In this document: one piece after another, positions 10,780 to 19,451 of the stretch | How the letters are laid out: the number at the start of each line of letters is the position of its first letter | How positions within the stretch are numbered: the stretch's first letter is position 1 | Origin: Clostridium chromiireducens | Lineage (GTDB): Bacteria > Bacillota > Clostridia > Clostridiales > Clostridiaceae | DNA: 64,000 nt | Direction of reading: 5' to 3' | Assembly: GCF_002029255.1 (NCBI RefSeq) | Contig: NZ_MZGT01000029.1 | Location: 1 to 64,000, forward strand | Translations under genes and position numbers: made by a program | The notes under the pieces: model-generated | The model's database searches: none | What the model saw: the letters and a program-made list of their open reading frames with translations, nothing else | What the model was told of the DNA's origin: nothing

Positions 10780-10803
10780 CCAGGGCTTATTCTTAAACCC
10801 TGG
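10780..10803 (-). terminator. Terminator after the 15-codon ORF
   Basis: CCAGGG and CCCTGG arms surround TTTAAGAATAAG on the minus strand, followed by TTTTATTTT. It lies about 40 bp after the stop of the small ORF at 10842, so that ORF looks like a complete short transcription unit. Confidence 0.75.
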
Positions 10804-10841
10804 CTTCTTTTGAAATAAGTGTACTTATGGGGATTTAAAAG

Positions 10842-10889
10842 TTATTTTCGGAGTAATCCCCAAATATCATCTTCAAAATCGTTTCCCAT
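10842..10889 (-). CDS. Possible 15-residue peptide gene
   Basis: The minus-strand ORF encodes MGNDFEDDIWGLLRK. A strong ribosome site (AGAGGTG) lies six bases before the ATG, and a terminator follows the stop. The peptide is acidic at its start, with an amphipathic basic C-terminus. No family is recognised. It could be a regulatory or signalling peptide, or the leftover start of a lost gene. Confidence 0.4.
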   Translation of the reverse strand: MGNDFEDDIWGLLRK

Positions 10890-11071
10890 GACAATCACCT
10901 CTTTCATATATTATTTTGTGCAGTTTTAAATTATATATACCAGTATTACTACTGTTAAGTTATGCCATAAATAAAACCATTCCCACCGTTCCAATATACA
11001 TAAATATTAAATTTACTATCCATAATAAGATTGAAAATGTTTACTGTCGGAAAAGGAGATTGAGTTATATT

Positions 11072-11212
11072 ATGGATAAAATTGAATTAAATGAAATTGA
11101 AGAAAAATTTCTACGAGATGCTTATACATCATATTTAAAAAATAAAAAATGGTGTATTTGTCATCACTCATATAGTAATTATGATACTTTACTTAAAAAG
11201 CTCTTTGCATAA
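11072..11212 (+). pseudogene. Truncated second copy of the small gene at 8450
   Basis: The first 36 residues match the intact copy closely (MDKIELNEIEEKFLRD, KKWCICHHSYS). After this the sequence diverges at an abrupt junction, ending after 46 residues instead of 86. About 150 bp of upstream sequence is also shared, including the ribosome site AAAGGAGATTG. The 3' part seems to have been replaced by the sequence that carries the minus-strand ORF at 11179-11301. Confidence 0.7.
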
Positions 11213-11301
11213 TCTCTATCTTCAATTATTAACCATTTCGAAATTAAATTATCAATTTGATAATCTATTGAAATTGGATTTTGCAAAGTTTTCTTATCCA
11301 T
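11179..11301 (-). CDS. Possible 40-residue protein, unknown or truncated
   Basis: The minus-strand ORF starts MDKKTLQNPISIDYQ behind AAGGAGC and ends SFLSKVS. It overlaps the 3' end of the truncated small gene on the other strand, exactly where the two small-gene copies diverge. This suggests that its own C-terminus was cut at the same junction. It is hydrophilic and not recognised. Upstream, at 11333-11372, lies an imperfect hairpin with arms CCTAAC/GTTAGG. Confidence 0.35.
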   Translation of the reverse strand: MDKKTLQNPISIDYQIDNLISKWLIIEDRDYAKSFLSKVS

Positions 11302-11668
11302 ACTTTAAAAAGCTCCTTAAATCAAAATAACCTAACGTGGTCCGCATTGTTAAGAGGCGTGTTAGGTCTTATTAATTATAATATACGCTAAATTAATTCT
11401 ACTGTCAATATTAAAAACTTTGACTCATAGATTAAGTCATCATTGGTTGAAATGTATAGCCGTTGGTATTTTTCTCTTAATATCTATTATCTTAGATTTC
11501 TAATATTTTAATGGATATACCTCAATCCGGCTATCGGTACAATTGCCATATTACTTGGTTTAGATGCCTTGTAGTGCAGCTTTTTTTTATTTATTTGCAA
11601 CAAATCGCCTTCCTTTTTTTGATCTATCGAATTTAAATAATTCTGTTTATTCATCTTGCATAACCATC
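11302..11668. other. Non-coding stretch with one hairpin
   Basis: It holds the CCTAAC...GTTAGG hairpin (about 11331-11372). Otherwise it has only stop-rich AT sequence. A short plus-strand stretch near 11520-11570 reads NPAIGTIAILLGLDAL before a stop and may be a remnant of a transporter C-terminus, but this is too short to assign. Confidence 0.4.
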
Positions 11669-11977
11669 CTAACAGTCCCATTGATTTTTCTTCATATCAA
11701 CATGATTCTCATCTTTAAAGGATACACCTTCTTCTAATAGCAGAAATCGTTGTTCCTGCCATCCCGGTGCCAACCTTCCAGCATGATTTACCACTCGATG
11801 GCATGGATATCTACCATAAAATTCTGCCTGGCTAAGAGCCTTCCCCACAAGCCGTGCATTTTTTTCTCTGCCAATAAGGCTGGCAATTTGTCCATATGTA
11901 GCTACTTTGCCTGCAGGGATCTCTTCCACAACAGAAAGTATTTCATAAATTAATTGTTCATTCATAATCTTTTTCAT
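11669..11977 (-). CDS. MGMT-family alkyltransferase-like protein
   Basis: This 102-residue protein consists of only the DNA-binding domain of O6-alkylguanine-DNA alkyltransferases. The helix-turn-helix segment VATYGQIASLIGR is followed by the active-site motif PCHRVV at about residue 58, with the Cys retained. Alkyltransferase-like proteins of this size usually carry Trp in place of that Cys and only mark damage. Here the Cys argues for possible methyl transfer or direct repair. The start ATG follows AGGTGA. It is probably monocistronic. Confidence 0.85.
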   Translation of the reverse strand: MKKIMNEQLIYEILSVVEEIPAGKVATYGQIASLIGREKNARLVGKALSQAEFYGRYPCHRVVNHAGRLAPGWQEQRFLLLEEGVSFKDENHVDMKKNQWDC

Positions 11978-12016
11978 ATATTCACCTGTGATACGAATCC
12001 TTATTTGGAGATATTG

Positions 12017-13714
12017 TTATACTTTAAAATTATTAACCATTCCGACTAATTTATTTGTACTAGTGTTAACTTCTTTTATTAATTTCACCACATTATCAGA
12101 TTTTTCAGATATAGTATTCAATTTTTCAGCAATATTATTTGTTCCATTTGCAGATTCATTATTTGCATTAGTTATTTGATTTACGGATTCTGCAACTGTA
12201 ACCATTGAAGTCATTATTTTATTGGATTTTTCACTAAATTCAGTTGTCATATTGTTAATCATAATTGCATCATTATTATACTGCTCGCCAGTATTAACAA
12301 TCATTTCGTAATCCCTTATAACTTGAGTGTTTATGAACTCAATTATATCTTCTGATGTAGCCACTAAGTTTTGTACTGTTCCTACAACTACGCTGCTAAT
12401 ATTTTGTATTTCTGATACAGTGTTTTTTGAGTCTTCCGCAAGTTTTCTAATTTCTTCTGCTACCACCGAAAAACCTTTTCCAGCCTCCCCTGCTCTTGCG
12501 GCTTCTATGGCTGCATTTAATGCTAGTAAATTAGTTTGAGATGCAATTTGTAAAATAGCTTCAGATAAAACACTTATTTTCTCTACTTCTTTAGATTTTT
12601 CAATAGCATCTAAAAGCTTGTCCTGCGTTTTGCTATTAATTTGCTTTGCTGTTTCTTTAGAATAAACAGCTTTATTTTTAAGATCATTTGCTCTATCTTT
12701 AATTTCTGATGATTTTTCAGCTTCGTTCTTTGCCTTTTCTGCAATTGATTCTATTTCTAACTCAATTTGAGAATTTGCTACACTCATTTCTTCTGTTGAT
12801 GCTGCAGTTTCTTCCATGCCACTAGATAATTCTTCTGTTGTAGAATAAACATCTTCAATCAATAAAGATAACTGATCAATATTTTCATTAGTTTTCTTAA
12901 CTTTATTTTCAACATTTCTAGATTCATCAATAACAACACTAATTATTTCTCTAAATGAATTTTGCATTAAGTTAAAGTTATTTGCAAGTTCACCAATTTC
13001 ATCTTTACTAACAAAATCAATATGCTTTGTTAAATCTCCTTCACTACTTGCCATGTCTTTTAATTTTGATAAAATTAAAGTTATTGGATTAGCAATATTT
13101 TTGGTAACATAGATCCATGCCATTATAGATAATATTATTACAGCTAAAATAGATACTACTATTAAAATTATTGTATTTGTTATTGATTTTTCTATATTTT
13201 TTATAGAAACTTCAATATTTTGAGAAGCTAAAATCTTAAAGTTATCAACTTCACTGTTAATTGCTTCAGCAGTACTATCAAATTCTTCCATAGATAAATT
13301 ACCTTTATCAGGGCCCCCATCAATATATGCTCTAGCCATTGTTTTTCCTGTTTCATAATATGGATCAAAACTTTTCTCTATTTTTTCAATTTCTCCTGTA
13401 CTTTCAGGATTTATTTGTTTAAGCTCTTGTATAACAACTTTTACATCTTGTGCATAGGTTTCAGCCTTATCAAATCCATCATCAAATCCTTTTGCTGCTC
13501 TTGTTGCACTTATGTCCGTAAGCCACTGTTGAACCTCCACAACATCAAGTTTTAATTTATCAGTTTTGGAAATAGTAGAAAAATATTTTGTATTCATTTC
13601 TTTTACCAATTTTAAATTATTTTTCGCGAAGATAAACTGAATTGTCATGAAACCCACAAAAAATATAATCATTAAAAAAAGTGGTAATAATATTTTGATC
13701 TTTATATTTCTCAT
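12017..13714 (-). CDS. Methyl-accepting chemotaxis protein
   Basis: This 565-residue transmembrane receptor has an N-terminal membrane segment (about 8-28), an external domain to about residue 180 with a second span at about 181-203, then HAMP (about 204-255) and a long signalling coiled coil. The hairpin tip reads [26 protein letters not shown], the MCP hallmark that contacts CheA and CheW. The external domain resembles a four-helix-bundle sensor. The ligand is unknown and no che genes are adjacent. Confidence 0.93.
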   Translation of the reverse strand: MRNIKIKILLPLFLMIIFFVGFMTIQFIFAKNNLKLVKEMNTKYFSTISKTDKLKLDVVEVQQWLTDISATRAAKGFDDGFDKAETYAQDVKVVIQELKQINPESTGEIEKIEKSFDPYYETGKTMARAYIDGGPDKGNLSMEEFDSTAEAINSEVDNFKILASQNIEVSIKNIEKSITNTIILIVVSILAVIILSIMAWIYVTKNIANPITLILSKLKDMASSEGDLTKHIDFVSKDEIGELANNFNLMQNSFREIISVVIDESRNVENKVKKTNENIDQLSLLIEDVYSTTEELSSGMEETAASTEEMSVANSQIELEIESIAEKAKNEAEKSSEIKDRANDLKNKAVYSKETAKQINSKTQDKLLDAIEKSKEVEKISVLSEAILQIASQTNLLALNAAIEAARAGEAGKGFSVVAEEIRKLAEDSKNTVSEIQNISSVVVGTVQNLVATSEDIIEFINTQVIRDYEMIVNTGEQYNNDAIMINNMTTEFSEKSNKIMTSMVTVAESVNQITNANNESANGTNNIAEKLNTISEKSDNVVKLIKEVNTSTNKLVGMVNNFKV

Positions 13715-13914
13715 AAATACCCTTCCCTTCTTTTGTATATACGTTTATTTTAACATCAATATATTATTTAATAAACAAAAACTGTAAAAGGTTACTCAGA
13801 TTTAATAATTTCTTTAATTTCTTCTAATCATTGATATATATATTCGTCAAATAGTTCTAAACGCTAGATAAAACAGAACTTTCAACAGTCGAAACTTGTT
13901 AATACTCTAAGCAT

Positions 13915-13946
13915 AAAAAACCCCTCACTAAACATTAACTTAGTGA
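13915..13946 (-). terminator. Hairpin with T run
   Basis: TCACTAA and TTAGTGA arms are followed on the minus strand by GGGG and TTTTTT. It lies just downstream of the truncated minus-strand fragment at 13981 and was probably that gene's terminator. Confidence 0.6.
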
Positions 13947-13980
13947 AGTGCTTCACTTATATCAATATTTATACGATTAG

Positions 13981-14103
13981 CTAAAACAACCAGCCACCAT
14001 ATACATTCAGCAAGCTATGTTCAAGTTCAGAAGTTGTATATCCCCCTTTAGGCCAACGCTCTTGCTGAGACATGGTTAAACGTCCAACCAAACCATCATC
14101 TGT
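13981..14103 (-). pseudogene. C-terminal fragment of an unknown protein
   Basis: The minus-strand frame reads GRLTMSQQERWPKGGYTT and ends YGGWLF before a stop and a terminator. It looks like a real C-terminus but has no start of its own. At about 14103 it runs head-on into the regulator fragment of the opposite strand. Not recognised. Confidence 0.35.
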
Positions 14104-14414
14104 TAAAAAAGTAAATACTTCTCGCAAAAAATCCATAACTGCTAAAGAATTAGCTGAAAACTTCAAAGTATCAACACGAACTATTTATCGAGATGTTGAT
14201 GTTCTTTCTTCCGTTGGCGTACCTGTATACATGAGTAAAGGTAATGGAGGCAGAATACATTTTGGGGAAAATTATACATTGAGCAAAGCGCTTTTTTTCT
14301 GATTTAGAAATCAAAAACTTAATGTTATTACTCAAAGCCATGCAGGCAACTCAATATCATGAATTAGACAGCGTACTTGAAAAGATGGGCCACTGCTTCT
14401 CAGCCTTTAATTAA
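14104..14414 (+). pseudogene. Remnant of a YafY/DeoR-type HTH regulator
   Basis: The plus strand encodes ITAKELAENFKVSTRTIYRD, the helix-turn-helix of WYL-domain repressors, followed by GNGGRIHFGENYTL. A run of seven T at about 14291 shifts the frame. In the next frame it continues DLEIKNLMLLLKAMQ to a stop. The start codon is lost at a junction with an unrelated fragment, and the WYL domain is absent. It is not expected to be functional. Confidence 0.7.
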
Positions 14415-14715
14415 CTTTGCTAGTTTATTCAATGAAAATCATCATTTCATTTCTAACTTTTTATTTAGTATAAAACAAAAGAATACATACTACAATTATC
14501 TGTAATTAAATTATATAACTATGTCTTTTTAAATTAAGATGAATTTCTGTGGCTAAATCGCGATTTCCCATCGTGACTATTATACTCAAAAAAATGAAGA
14601 AAGAAGAAAAATAAACAACTCTAACTTTAACATGACATACTGTCGTCAAGTTTGACATGATAATATGATGACAATGACAATATGTATTAAAAACAAATTT
14701 TGGAGGTAGCATACA

Positions 14716-15282
14716 TTGAAGAAAATTAGTATTGAGCCAAGTTTAATATTCTTTCCACAACCTATATATATTATTGGTACCCAAAATGCCGATGGTTCAC
14801 CCAACTTCGGTACTGTCACATGGCTAGAGGTAACTATTGACAATACTCCGCATATTGTTATGACCATCGGGGGGAATAAACAGACGAGAATTAATCTCCT
14901 AAGAGAAAATAAGTTTTCTGCTAACTTAGTCAGCAAGGATATGATTTGGCTTGCAGATTATTTGGGATCAACTACGGGTACTAGCGAAACAAAAAATAAG
15001 GTCAAATATGATTACATATGGAATGAGGATCAAAATATACCTATGCTTGAACAAAGCAGATGGATATACGAATGCAATGTTAGCAAAGTAATTGAGTTAA
15101 ATGGAAGTCATTTATTCATTTCAGAAATAGAAAATATACAAATAGATGAGGCCTTAGAAAATATAGATTTCAGTAAGATCGATCTAAACAAACTGGATCC
15201 TGCTATTTATGCCCCATTTAATTATTATGCTATTGGTAATAAAATTGGAAACCGTGGAGACTGGATGAAATATTTGAAATGA
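14716..15282 (+). CDS. Flavin reductase family protein (FMN-binding split barrel)
   Basis: This 188-residue cytoplasmic flavoprotein has the split-barrel pattern: YIIGTQNADGSPNFGTVTW near the start, TIGGNKQTRINLLREN, then FSANLVSKDM. Such proteins supply reduced flavin or detoxify quinone-like and aromatic compounds. The start is TTG at 14716, set by GGAGG nine bases upstream. It is monocistronic. The upstream 14415-14715 contains no gene. Confidence 0.82.
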   Translation: MKKISIEPSLIFFPQPIYIIGTQNADGSPNFGTVTWLEVTIDNTPHIVMTIGGNKQTRINLLRENKFSANLVSKDMIWLADYLGSTTGTSETKNKVKYDYIWNEDQNIPMLEQSRWIYECNVSKVIELNGSHLFISEIENIQIDEALENIDFSKIDLNKLDPAIYAPFNYYAIGNKIGNRGDWMKYLK

Positions 15283-15559
15283 TTCAGATATTTTTCCTAA
15301 TTATTTTTTATGTTAATATCAGCATTAAGCGCTTTCAATTAATCTACTCCCTATGTAAATCAATATCAAGCGCTTAATGTATCTCCTAACACACCTCAAT
15401 AATTCATTTACAGCATTAATAATTTATCTGCTACTCTTATGGATATATGACTAGTGCTATAAAAATCATTAAATATTAATACTTTTATAAAAAATCACTC
15501 TCAATCCGCATTTTAGGCGCATATTCTTTAGAATATATATTTTATTATGTTTTAGAATA

Positions 15560-15592
15560 TATATTCTCCTATGGTAATATTCTGAAGAATAA
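15560..15592. repeat. Dispersed short repeat, copy 1
   Basis: The block around CTATGGTAATATTCT is 30/33 identical to 54586-54618. It is surrounded by palindromic ATATTCT/AGAATAT units (15521-15536 and 15555-15566). The rest of 15283-15704 holds no gene. Confidence 0.5.
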
Positions 15593-15704
15593 GTACCCGT
15601 AACTCTTTAATATATTGAATATAATTTATATGATTTGTATAATAATTCTAAAGTAATATTTAAGATTGTATAGTTAAAATATAATGATGGGAGGCAGTAC
15701 ATTA

Positions 15705-16127
15705 ATGAATATCTTAAACTTAAAAAAATTTATGATAATTTTTATTCCTATAACAATCTTTATTTTATACTATACAAATTATGATTTTCATCTTATTATT
15801 AAAAGTACTTTTTTTGCAACTAATAATTACACGGTGCATTACAAAAAAGATAAAGAATTATCTATTCCATTACCATCCAACTCTGCTTTTTTATTTAAAA
15901 CTCCAACTGAAATTTATTATAATAAATATGACATAAATAAATGTAAGTCTTTTTTTGATTCAACTTTAAATAAAATGAAACAAAATCAACAAATTGGTAA
16001 TTATAATTTTAATGATAGTGAACAAAAATATATAATAGAAATAGATGACCAGCTAACTGTTGAAATTTATCTTATAGGAAATGAAGATTCAAGAAGGTAT
16101 GGAATTTCTAATTCTATTAATAAATAA
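15705..16127 (+). CDS. Small membrane-anchored hypothetical protein
   Basis: This 140-residue protein starts at ATG 15705 behind GGGAGG. There is one N-terminal membrane segment (about residues 8-25, FMIIFIPITIFILYY). The rest is a hydrophilic external domain with basic and polar residues, ending YGISNSINK. No Cys lipobox is seen. The family is not recognised. It appears monocistronic. Confidence 0.6.
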   Translation: MNILNLKKFMIIFIPITIFILYYTNYDFHLIIKSTFFATNNYTVHYKKDKELSIPLPSNSAFLFKTPTEIYYNKYDINKCKSFFDSTLNKMKQNQQIGNYNFNDSEQKYIIEIDDQLTVEIYLIGNEDSRRYGISNSINK

Positions 16128-16164
16128 ACATTAATAAATAAATTCTTTCTTACATATTTATTAA

Positions 16165-16580
16165 TGGTATATTAATAACATTTTATATATCTCGACGCAA
16201 TATTCTAGTGTATCCCCAATTGGTATAATTAAATATTCCATGGGTTTTTCTACCTTATAATTATCTAAAAACCCTATTTCTTTTAATACAAAAAATAATC
16301 TTGTAAGCCCAATAGATATTCCTACCCCTGGTAAGATGTTATCTGTATAATTTTCAGCTAGGTTATCGTACCTTCCTCCTGAACATATGGAACCATAATT
16401 TTCATTTCCAATTAAAAATGTTTCAATTACTGTTCCTGTATAATAATCAAGTCCTCTTATTATTTTTAAATTTATTGTATACTCATTATCGTCTACTCCT
16501 AAGATCTCTAGCATTTTTCTAACTGTTTCAATTTCTTCTATGCCCTTTTTAAATTCCTCTGAATTCAAATATAATTTCTA
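16165..16580 (-). pseudogene. Partial duplicate of hisS
   Basis: The sequence is nearly identical, in the same orientation, to an internal part of the intact hisS (about 25661-26060). It carries the His-binding GLDYYTGTVIETF stretch and the motif 3 region GVGISIGLTRLF. It lacks the N-terminal motif 1 and motif 2 and the C-terminal anticodon-binding domain. Similarity stops abruptly at both ends. The 135-codon frame is still open, so duplication is recent or kept by chance. Confidence 0.9.
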
Positions 16581-16630
16581 GTTGCTCTTTTTTGTACCAT
16601 TTTATCATCTTATTATCTCTTTAAAATAGA

Positions 16631-16674
16631 AAAAGGAATACTCAAAACTTCTATTGTTATGAGTATTCCTTTTA
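16631..16674. terminator. Bidirectional hairpin
   Basis: AAAGGAATACTCA and TGAGTATTCCTTT arms, with A and T runs on both sides, lie between the hisS fragment and the adh/UPF0303 operon. Confidence 0.7.
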
Positions 16675-16846
16675 TTTTGATTATGATAATATATACTTAT
16701 ATCTTAGTTTAATACCTTTTAAATTTCACATAAAAAAACTCCGAACTACCTTTATGTAAATTAGTTATTTAAAACTATTCTGATTCTTTTGATAGCCCTA
16801 ACTGCTTAAAAATTAATAGAATCACACAGTTTTCTGCCTTTTCAGA

Positions 16847-17359
16847 CTAATATGACAGTGATAAATCTATTTCAGGAACGTTATCAATACCGAGCCAATC
16901 ACTTAAAGCTTTTACTATAAAATCATGATCCAACTCGTGTGGAAAATTAGATACGATCAAAACCGCAACCATTTCCCCCGTTTTCAATCGAATTGGAAAT
17001 CCACCTCCGCAAAATATATAATCTTTCTCAGTCAATCCATGGGTACTAACCACTTCACCAGTAGTAGCGGCAACCGCCCATGCACCTAGTGAACTTCTTT
17101 CCATTAAGGATACTGTATTATATTTTCTATCCATCCAGTTTTGATTATTAAGGTTTGTTCCTTCTGTACAATGCTGAAAGAGAATATTTCCATTTAATTT
17201 TCGAATAGCAATAGCTAATTCCTGTTTCTTTTCATAAACTTTATTTACCATATAATTTCCTAGTTCCCAAGCATCTCTATTTGAAAACTGCGGAAATCTA
17301 AGCATCTCTTCCTGTTTTAATATAATCTCATTCAATTTAATATAATCTTCACTAGTCAT
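16847..17359 (-). CDS. UPF0303 (heme-degrading-domain/GlcG-like) protein
   Basis: This 170-residue protein has conserved blocks NRDAWELGNYMV, RSSLGAWAVAATTGEV and CGGGFPIRLKTGEMV, typical of the UPF0303/DUF336-like fold. The role is not established, and heme or small-molecule binding has been proposed for the wider family. The start at 17359 is set by GGAG overlapping the end of the upstream alcohol dehydrogenase. The gap is 14 bp, so the two genes are one operon. A longer in-frame start at 17464 would overlap the neighbour and is rejected. Confidence 0.8.
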   Translation of the reverse strand: MTSEDYIKLNEIILKQEEMLRFPQFSNRDAWELGNYMVNKVYEKKQELAIAIRKLNGNILFQHCTEGTNLNNQNWMDRKYNTVSLMERSSLGAWAVAATTGEVVSTHGLTEKDYIFCGGGFPIRLKTGEMVAVLIVSNFPHELDHDFIVKALSDWLGIDNVPEIDLSLSY

Positions 17360-17373
17360 ATCATCTAATCTCC

Positions 17374-18549
17374 TTACAGCATCAAACGATAAATATTTAC
17401 AACATCTTTTTCGTTTAGCGTTACAAAGCCGCCTAAAGTACCAGCTTTCACATCTCCATAACAAGCAGTATGAGCCAATTTTTCAATGTCTTCTTCTTTT
17501 GCTCCCAGTTCCTCAAAGTTCTTTGGCATGCCAATGGAAATCAAGAATTGACGAAATGCCTGAATACCAGCTTTTGCTGTCTCTTCTGGATGATTAAAAT
17601 CCATTTCACATCCCCATACTCTGCATGCAACTTGAGCAAAACGCATAACATTATGCTCCATGTTATATATCATAACTGCTGGCATCGTTACTGCTAAACC
17701 AGCACCATGAGCACAATCATATAGAGCAGATAACTCATGTTCGATATCATGACTTGTCCAATCTTGTGACCTTCCCACACCACATGAATTATTATGTGCC
17801 ATCATTCCTGCCCACATAATATTAGCACGTGCTTGATAATTATCTGGATCGGCAATAACTCTTGGTCCTTCATGAACCATAGTCATCATCAATCCCTCTA
17901 TCATACGATCTGTAACTTCAACTTCTTCAGTATTAGTAAAATATCTTTCATATAAATGTGCAAGAATATCCGTGATTCCACACGCAGTCTGATATTTTGA
18001 TAAAGTTTGAGTCAATGCTGGATTTAGAATAGAAAATTTAGGTCTTAGTGCTTCTCCTGATGTAGCACGTTTAAACATTCCATTTTCATTTGTGATAACA
18101 GAATCTGCCGATCCCTCACTTCCAGCAGCAGAAATTGTGAGAATTGTACCTATAGGCAATGCCTTTTCTACTACTTTCCCTTGATAATAATCCCAAAAAT
18201 CTCCGTCATAAACTGCTCCTGCTGCAATTGCTTTCGCTGAATCAATTGCACTTCCGCCTCCTACAGCTAGAATAAAATCAACTTTTTCTTTCTTACAAAT
18301 ATCAATACCTTCATATACCAAACCACTTCGTGGATTTGGCTTTACGCCGCCTAATTCCACATAAGATAAATTTTCCTTTATTAAAGCTTCTTTTACTTGA
18401 TCTAATAACCCAGAACGAATAACTGATCCACCACCATAATGAATTAAGACTTTAGTTCCGCCAAATTTTTTTATATATTTTCCTGTCTCATTCTCCGTAT
18501 CTTTTCCAAATGCAAAATACGTTGGTGCATAAAATGTGAAATTCTCCAT
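17374..18549 (-). CDS. Iron-containing alcohol dehydrogenase (butanol dehydrogenase type)
   Basis: This 391-residue NAD(P)H-dependent enzyme interconverts aldehydes and alcohols, probably with butanal-type or other aldehyde substrates. GGGSAIDSAKAIAAG is the nucleotide-binding motif near residue 98. The metal ligands lie in the D/H segment that includes DILAHLYERYF and HDIEHELSALYDCAHGAGLA. The upstream HxlR regulator at 18653 is on the same strand with a 104-bp gap and may control it. Confidence 0.93.
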   Translation of the reverse strand: MENFTFYAPTYFAFGKDTENETGKYIKKFGGTKVLIHYGGGSVIRSGLLDQVKEALIKENLSYVELGGVKPNPRSGLVYEGIDICKKEKVDFILAVGGGSAIDSAKAIAAGAVYDGDFWDYYQGKVVEKALPIGTILTISAAGSEGSADSVITNENGMFKRATSGEALRPKFSILNPALTQTLSKYQTACGITDILAHLYERYFTNTEEVEVTDRMIEGLMMTMVHEGPRVIADPDNYQARANIMWAGMMAHNNSCGVGRSQDWTSHDIEHELSALYDCAHGAGLAVTMPAVMIYNMEHNVMRFAQVACRVWGCEMDFNHPEETAKAGIQAFRQFLISIGMPKNFEELGAKEEDIEKLAHTACYGDVKAGTLGGFVTLNEKDVVNIYRLML

Positions 18550-18652
18550 AGTAAATACCTTCTTTCTCTTAGTCTAAATATATTTTATTTCCAAATGAAA
18601 ACAAATACAAGAAGGCACTTTTTTTTGCCTAGGTTACTTATATGTACCCTAC

Positions 18653-19009
18653 TTACTCCTCACAACACTGCCTATTTGTCACTTCATATCTATCCCCTTC
18701 GTTTTGACTGCCCCATTCACACATCATTTCCAAAATTGGATATAACGTTTCCCCGTGCTTTGTGACAGAATACTCTACCTTCACTGGAGTTGTTGAAAAA
18801 ACTTTCCTTTGTATAATTTCCTGTTCTTCTAGTTCGCGTAACTGATTCGTCAAAGTTTTTTTAGGTGCACTTTCCAAAAAATGCAGAATCTCATTATAAC
18901 GTTTTGGTCCTTCCTCCTGCAAATAATGCAAAATAAGAGGTTTCCATTTACCACCAATCACTTTCAACGTAATTTCCATTTCACAAGTAACTTTTATTTT
19001 CTCCGACAT
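18653..19009 (-). CDS. HxlR family transcriptional regulator
   Basis: This 118-residue winged-helix protein has the HxlR pattern: IGGKWKPLILHYL, then a recognition region KKTLTNQLRELEEQEII and the wing VKVEYSVTKHGETLYP. Family members sense electrophiles or aldehydes and often control adjacent dehydrogenases. The start follows GGAGGAAATT. The iron alcohol dehydrogenase is downstream, which fits aldehyde-responsive control. A decayed HxlR copy lies just upstream. Confidence 0.9.
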   Translation of the reverse strand: MSEKIKVTCEMEITLKVIGGKWKPLILHYLQEEGPKRYNEILHFLESAPKKTLTNQLRELEEQEIIQRKVFSTTPVKVEYSVTKHGETLYPILEMMCEWGSQNEGDRYEVTNRQCCEE

Positions 19010-19029
19010 AATTTCCTCCACATTTTTAT

Positions 19030-19184
19030 ATTAGTTAATGAATATTCTACCTTTGGTGGAACTTCTAGACATACTTTGCTCTCTATAAGTTGATACTTTT
19101 CTAAAGTACGAAGTTCTTTTGTCAAAGTAGCTTATGTTACATTTGGCAACAACCTATCTAATTCTCCAAAGCGAATAATTCCAG
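19030..19184 (-). pseudogene. Decayed HxlR regulator fragment
   Basis: The minus-strand frame reads GIIRFGELDRLLPNVT, then a stop, then ATLTKELRTLEKYQLIESKV and VPPKVEYSLTN. This is the central part of an HxlR domain. It has an in-frame stop, no start and no C-terminus. It is a different sequence from the intact neighbour, so it is an older paralog. Confidence 0.75.
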
Positions 19185-19275
19185 TTATAGTATATCATGA
19201 TAACTCATCCCCAACAATTTCCATACAATTATTCTAGTATCTCAATCTACTATATTTTAATTTTAAACATAATAA

Positions 19276-19326
19276 AAAAAGGTTTATAATGCGTTATTCA
19301 AATATTTGAACGCCTCATAAACCTTT
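19276..19326 (-). terminator. Terminator after the aldo/keto reductase
   Basis: AAAGGTTTAT and ATAAACCTTT arms enclose a partly paired interior. A seven-base T run follows on the minus strand, 126 bp past the reductase stop. Confidence 0.65.
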
Positions 19327-19451
19327 CAATATCAATTTATTGCTCACTTTATCATATATTTATAATATGGTCCACAGTATTATTTATTTAGTTCTAATGT
19401 AAATTTTTTGATATATTCCCTCAGTCGTTTCTTATATAATATACTTTATTA

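Noticed and set aside
16161-16568. Functional HisZ-type regulatory protein
   Set aside because: It copies only the internal part of the local hisS with near identity, and both ends are abrupt.
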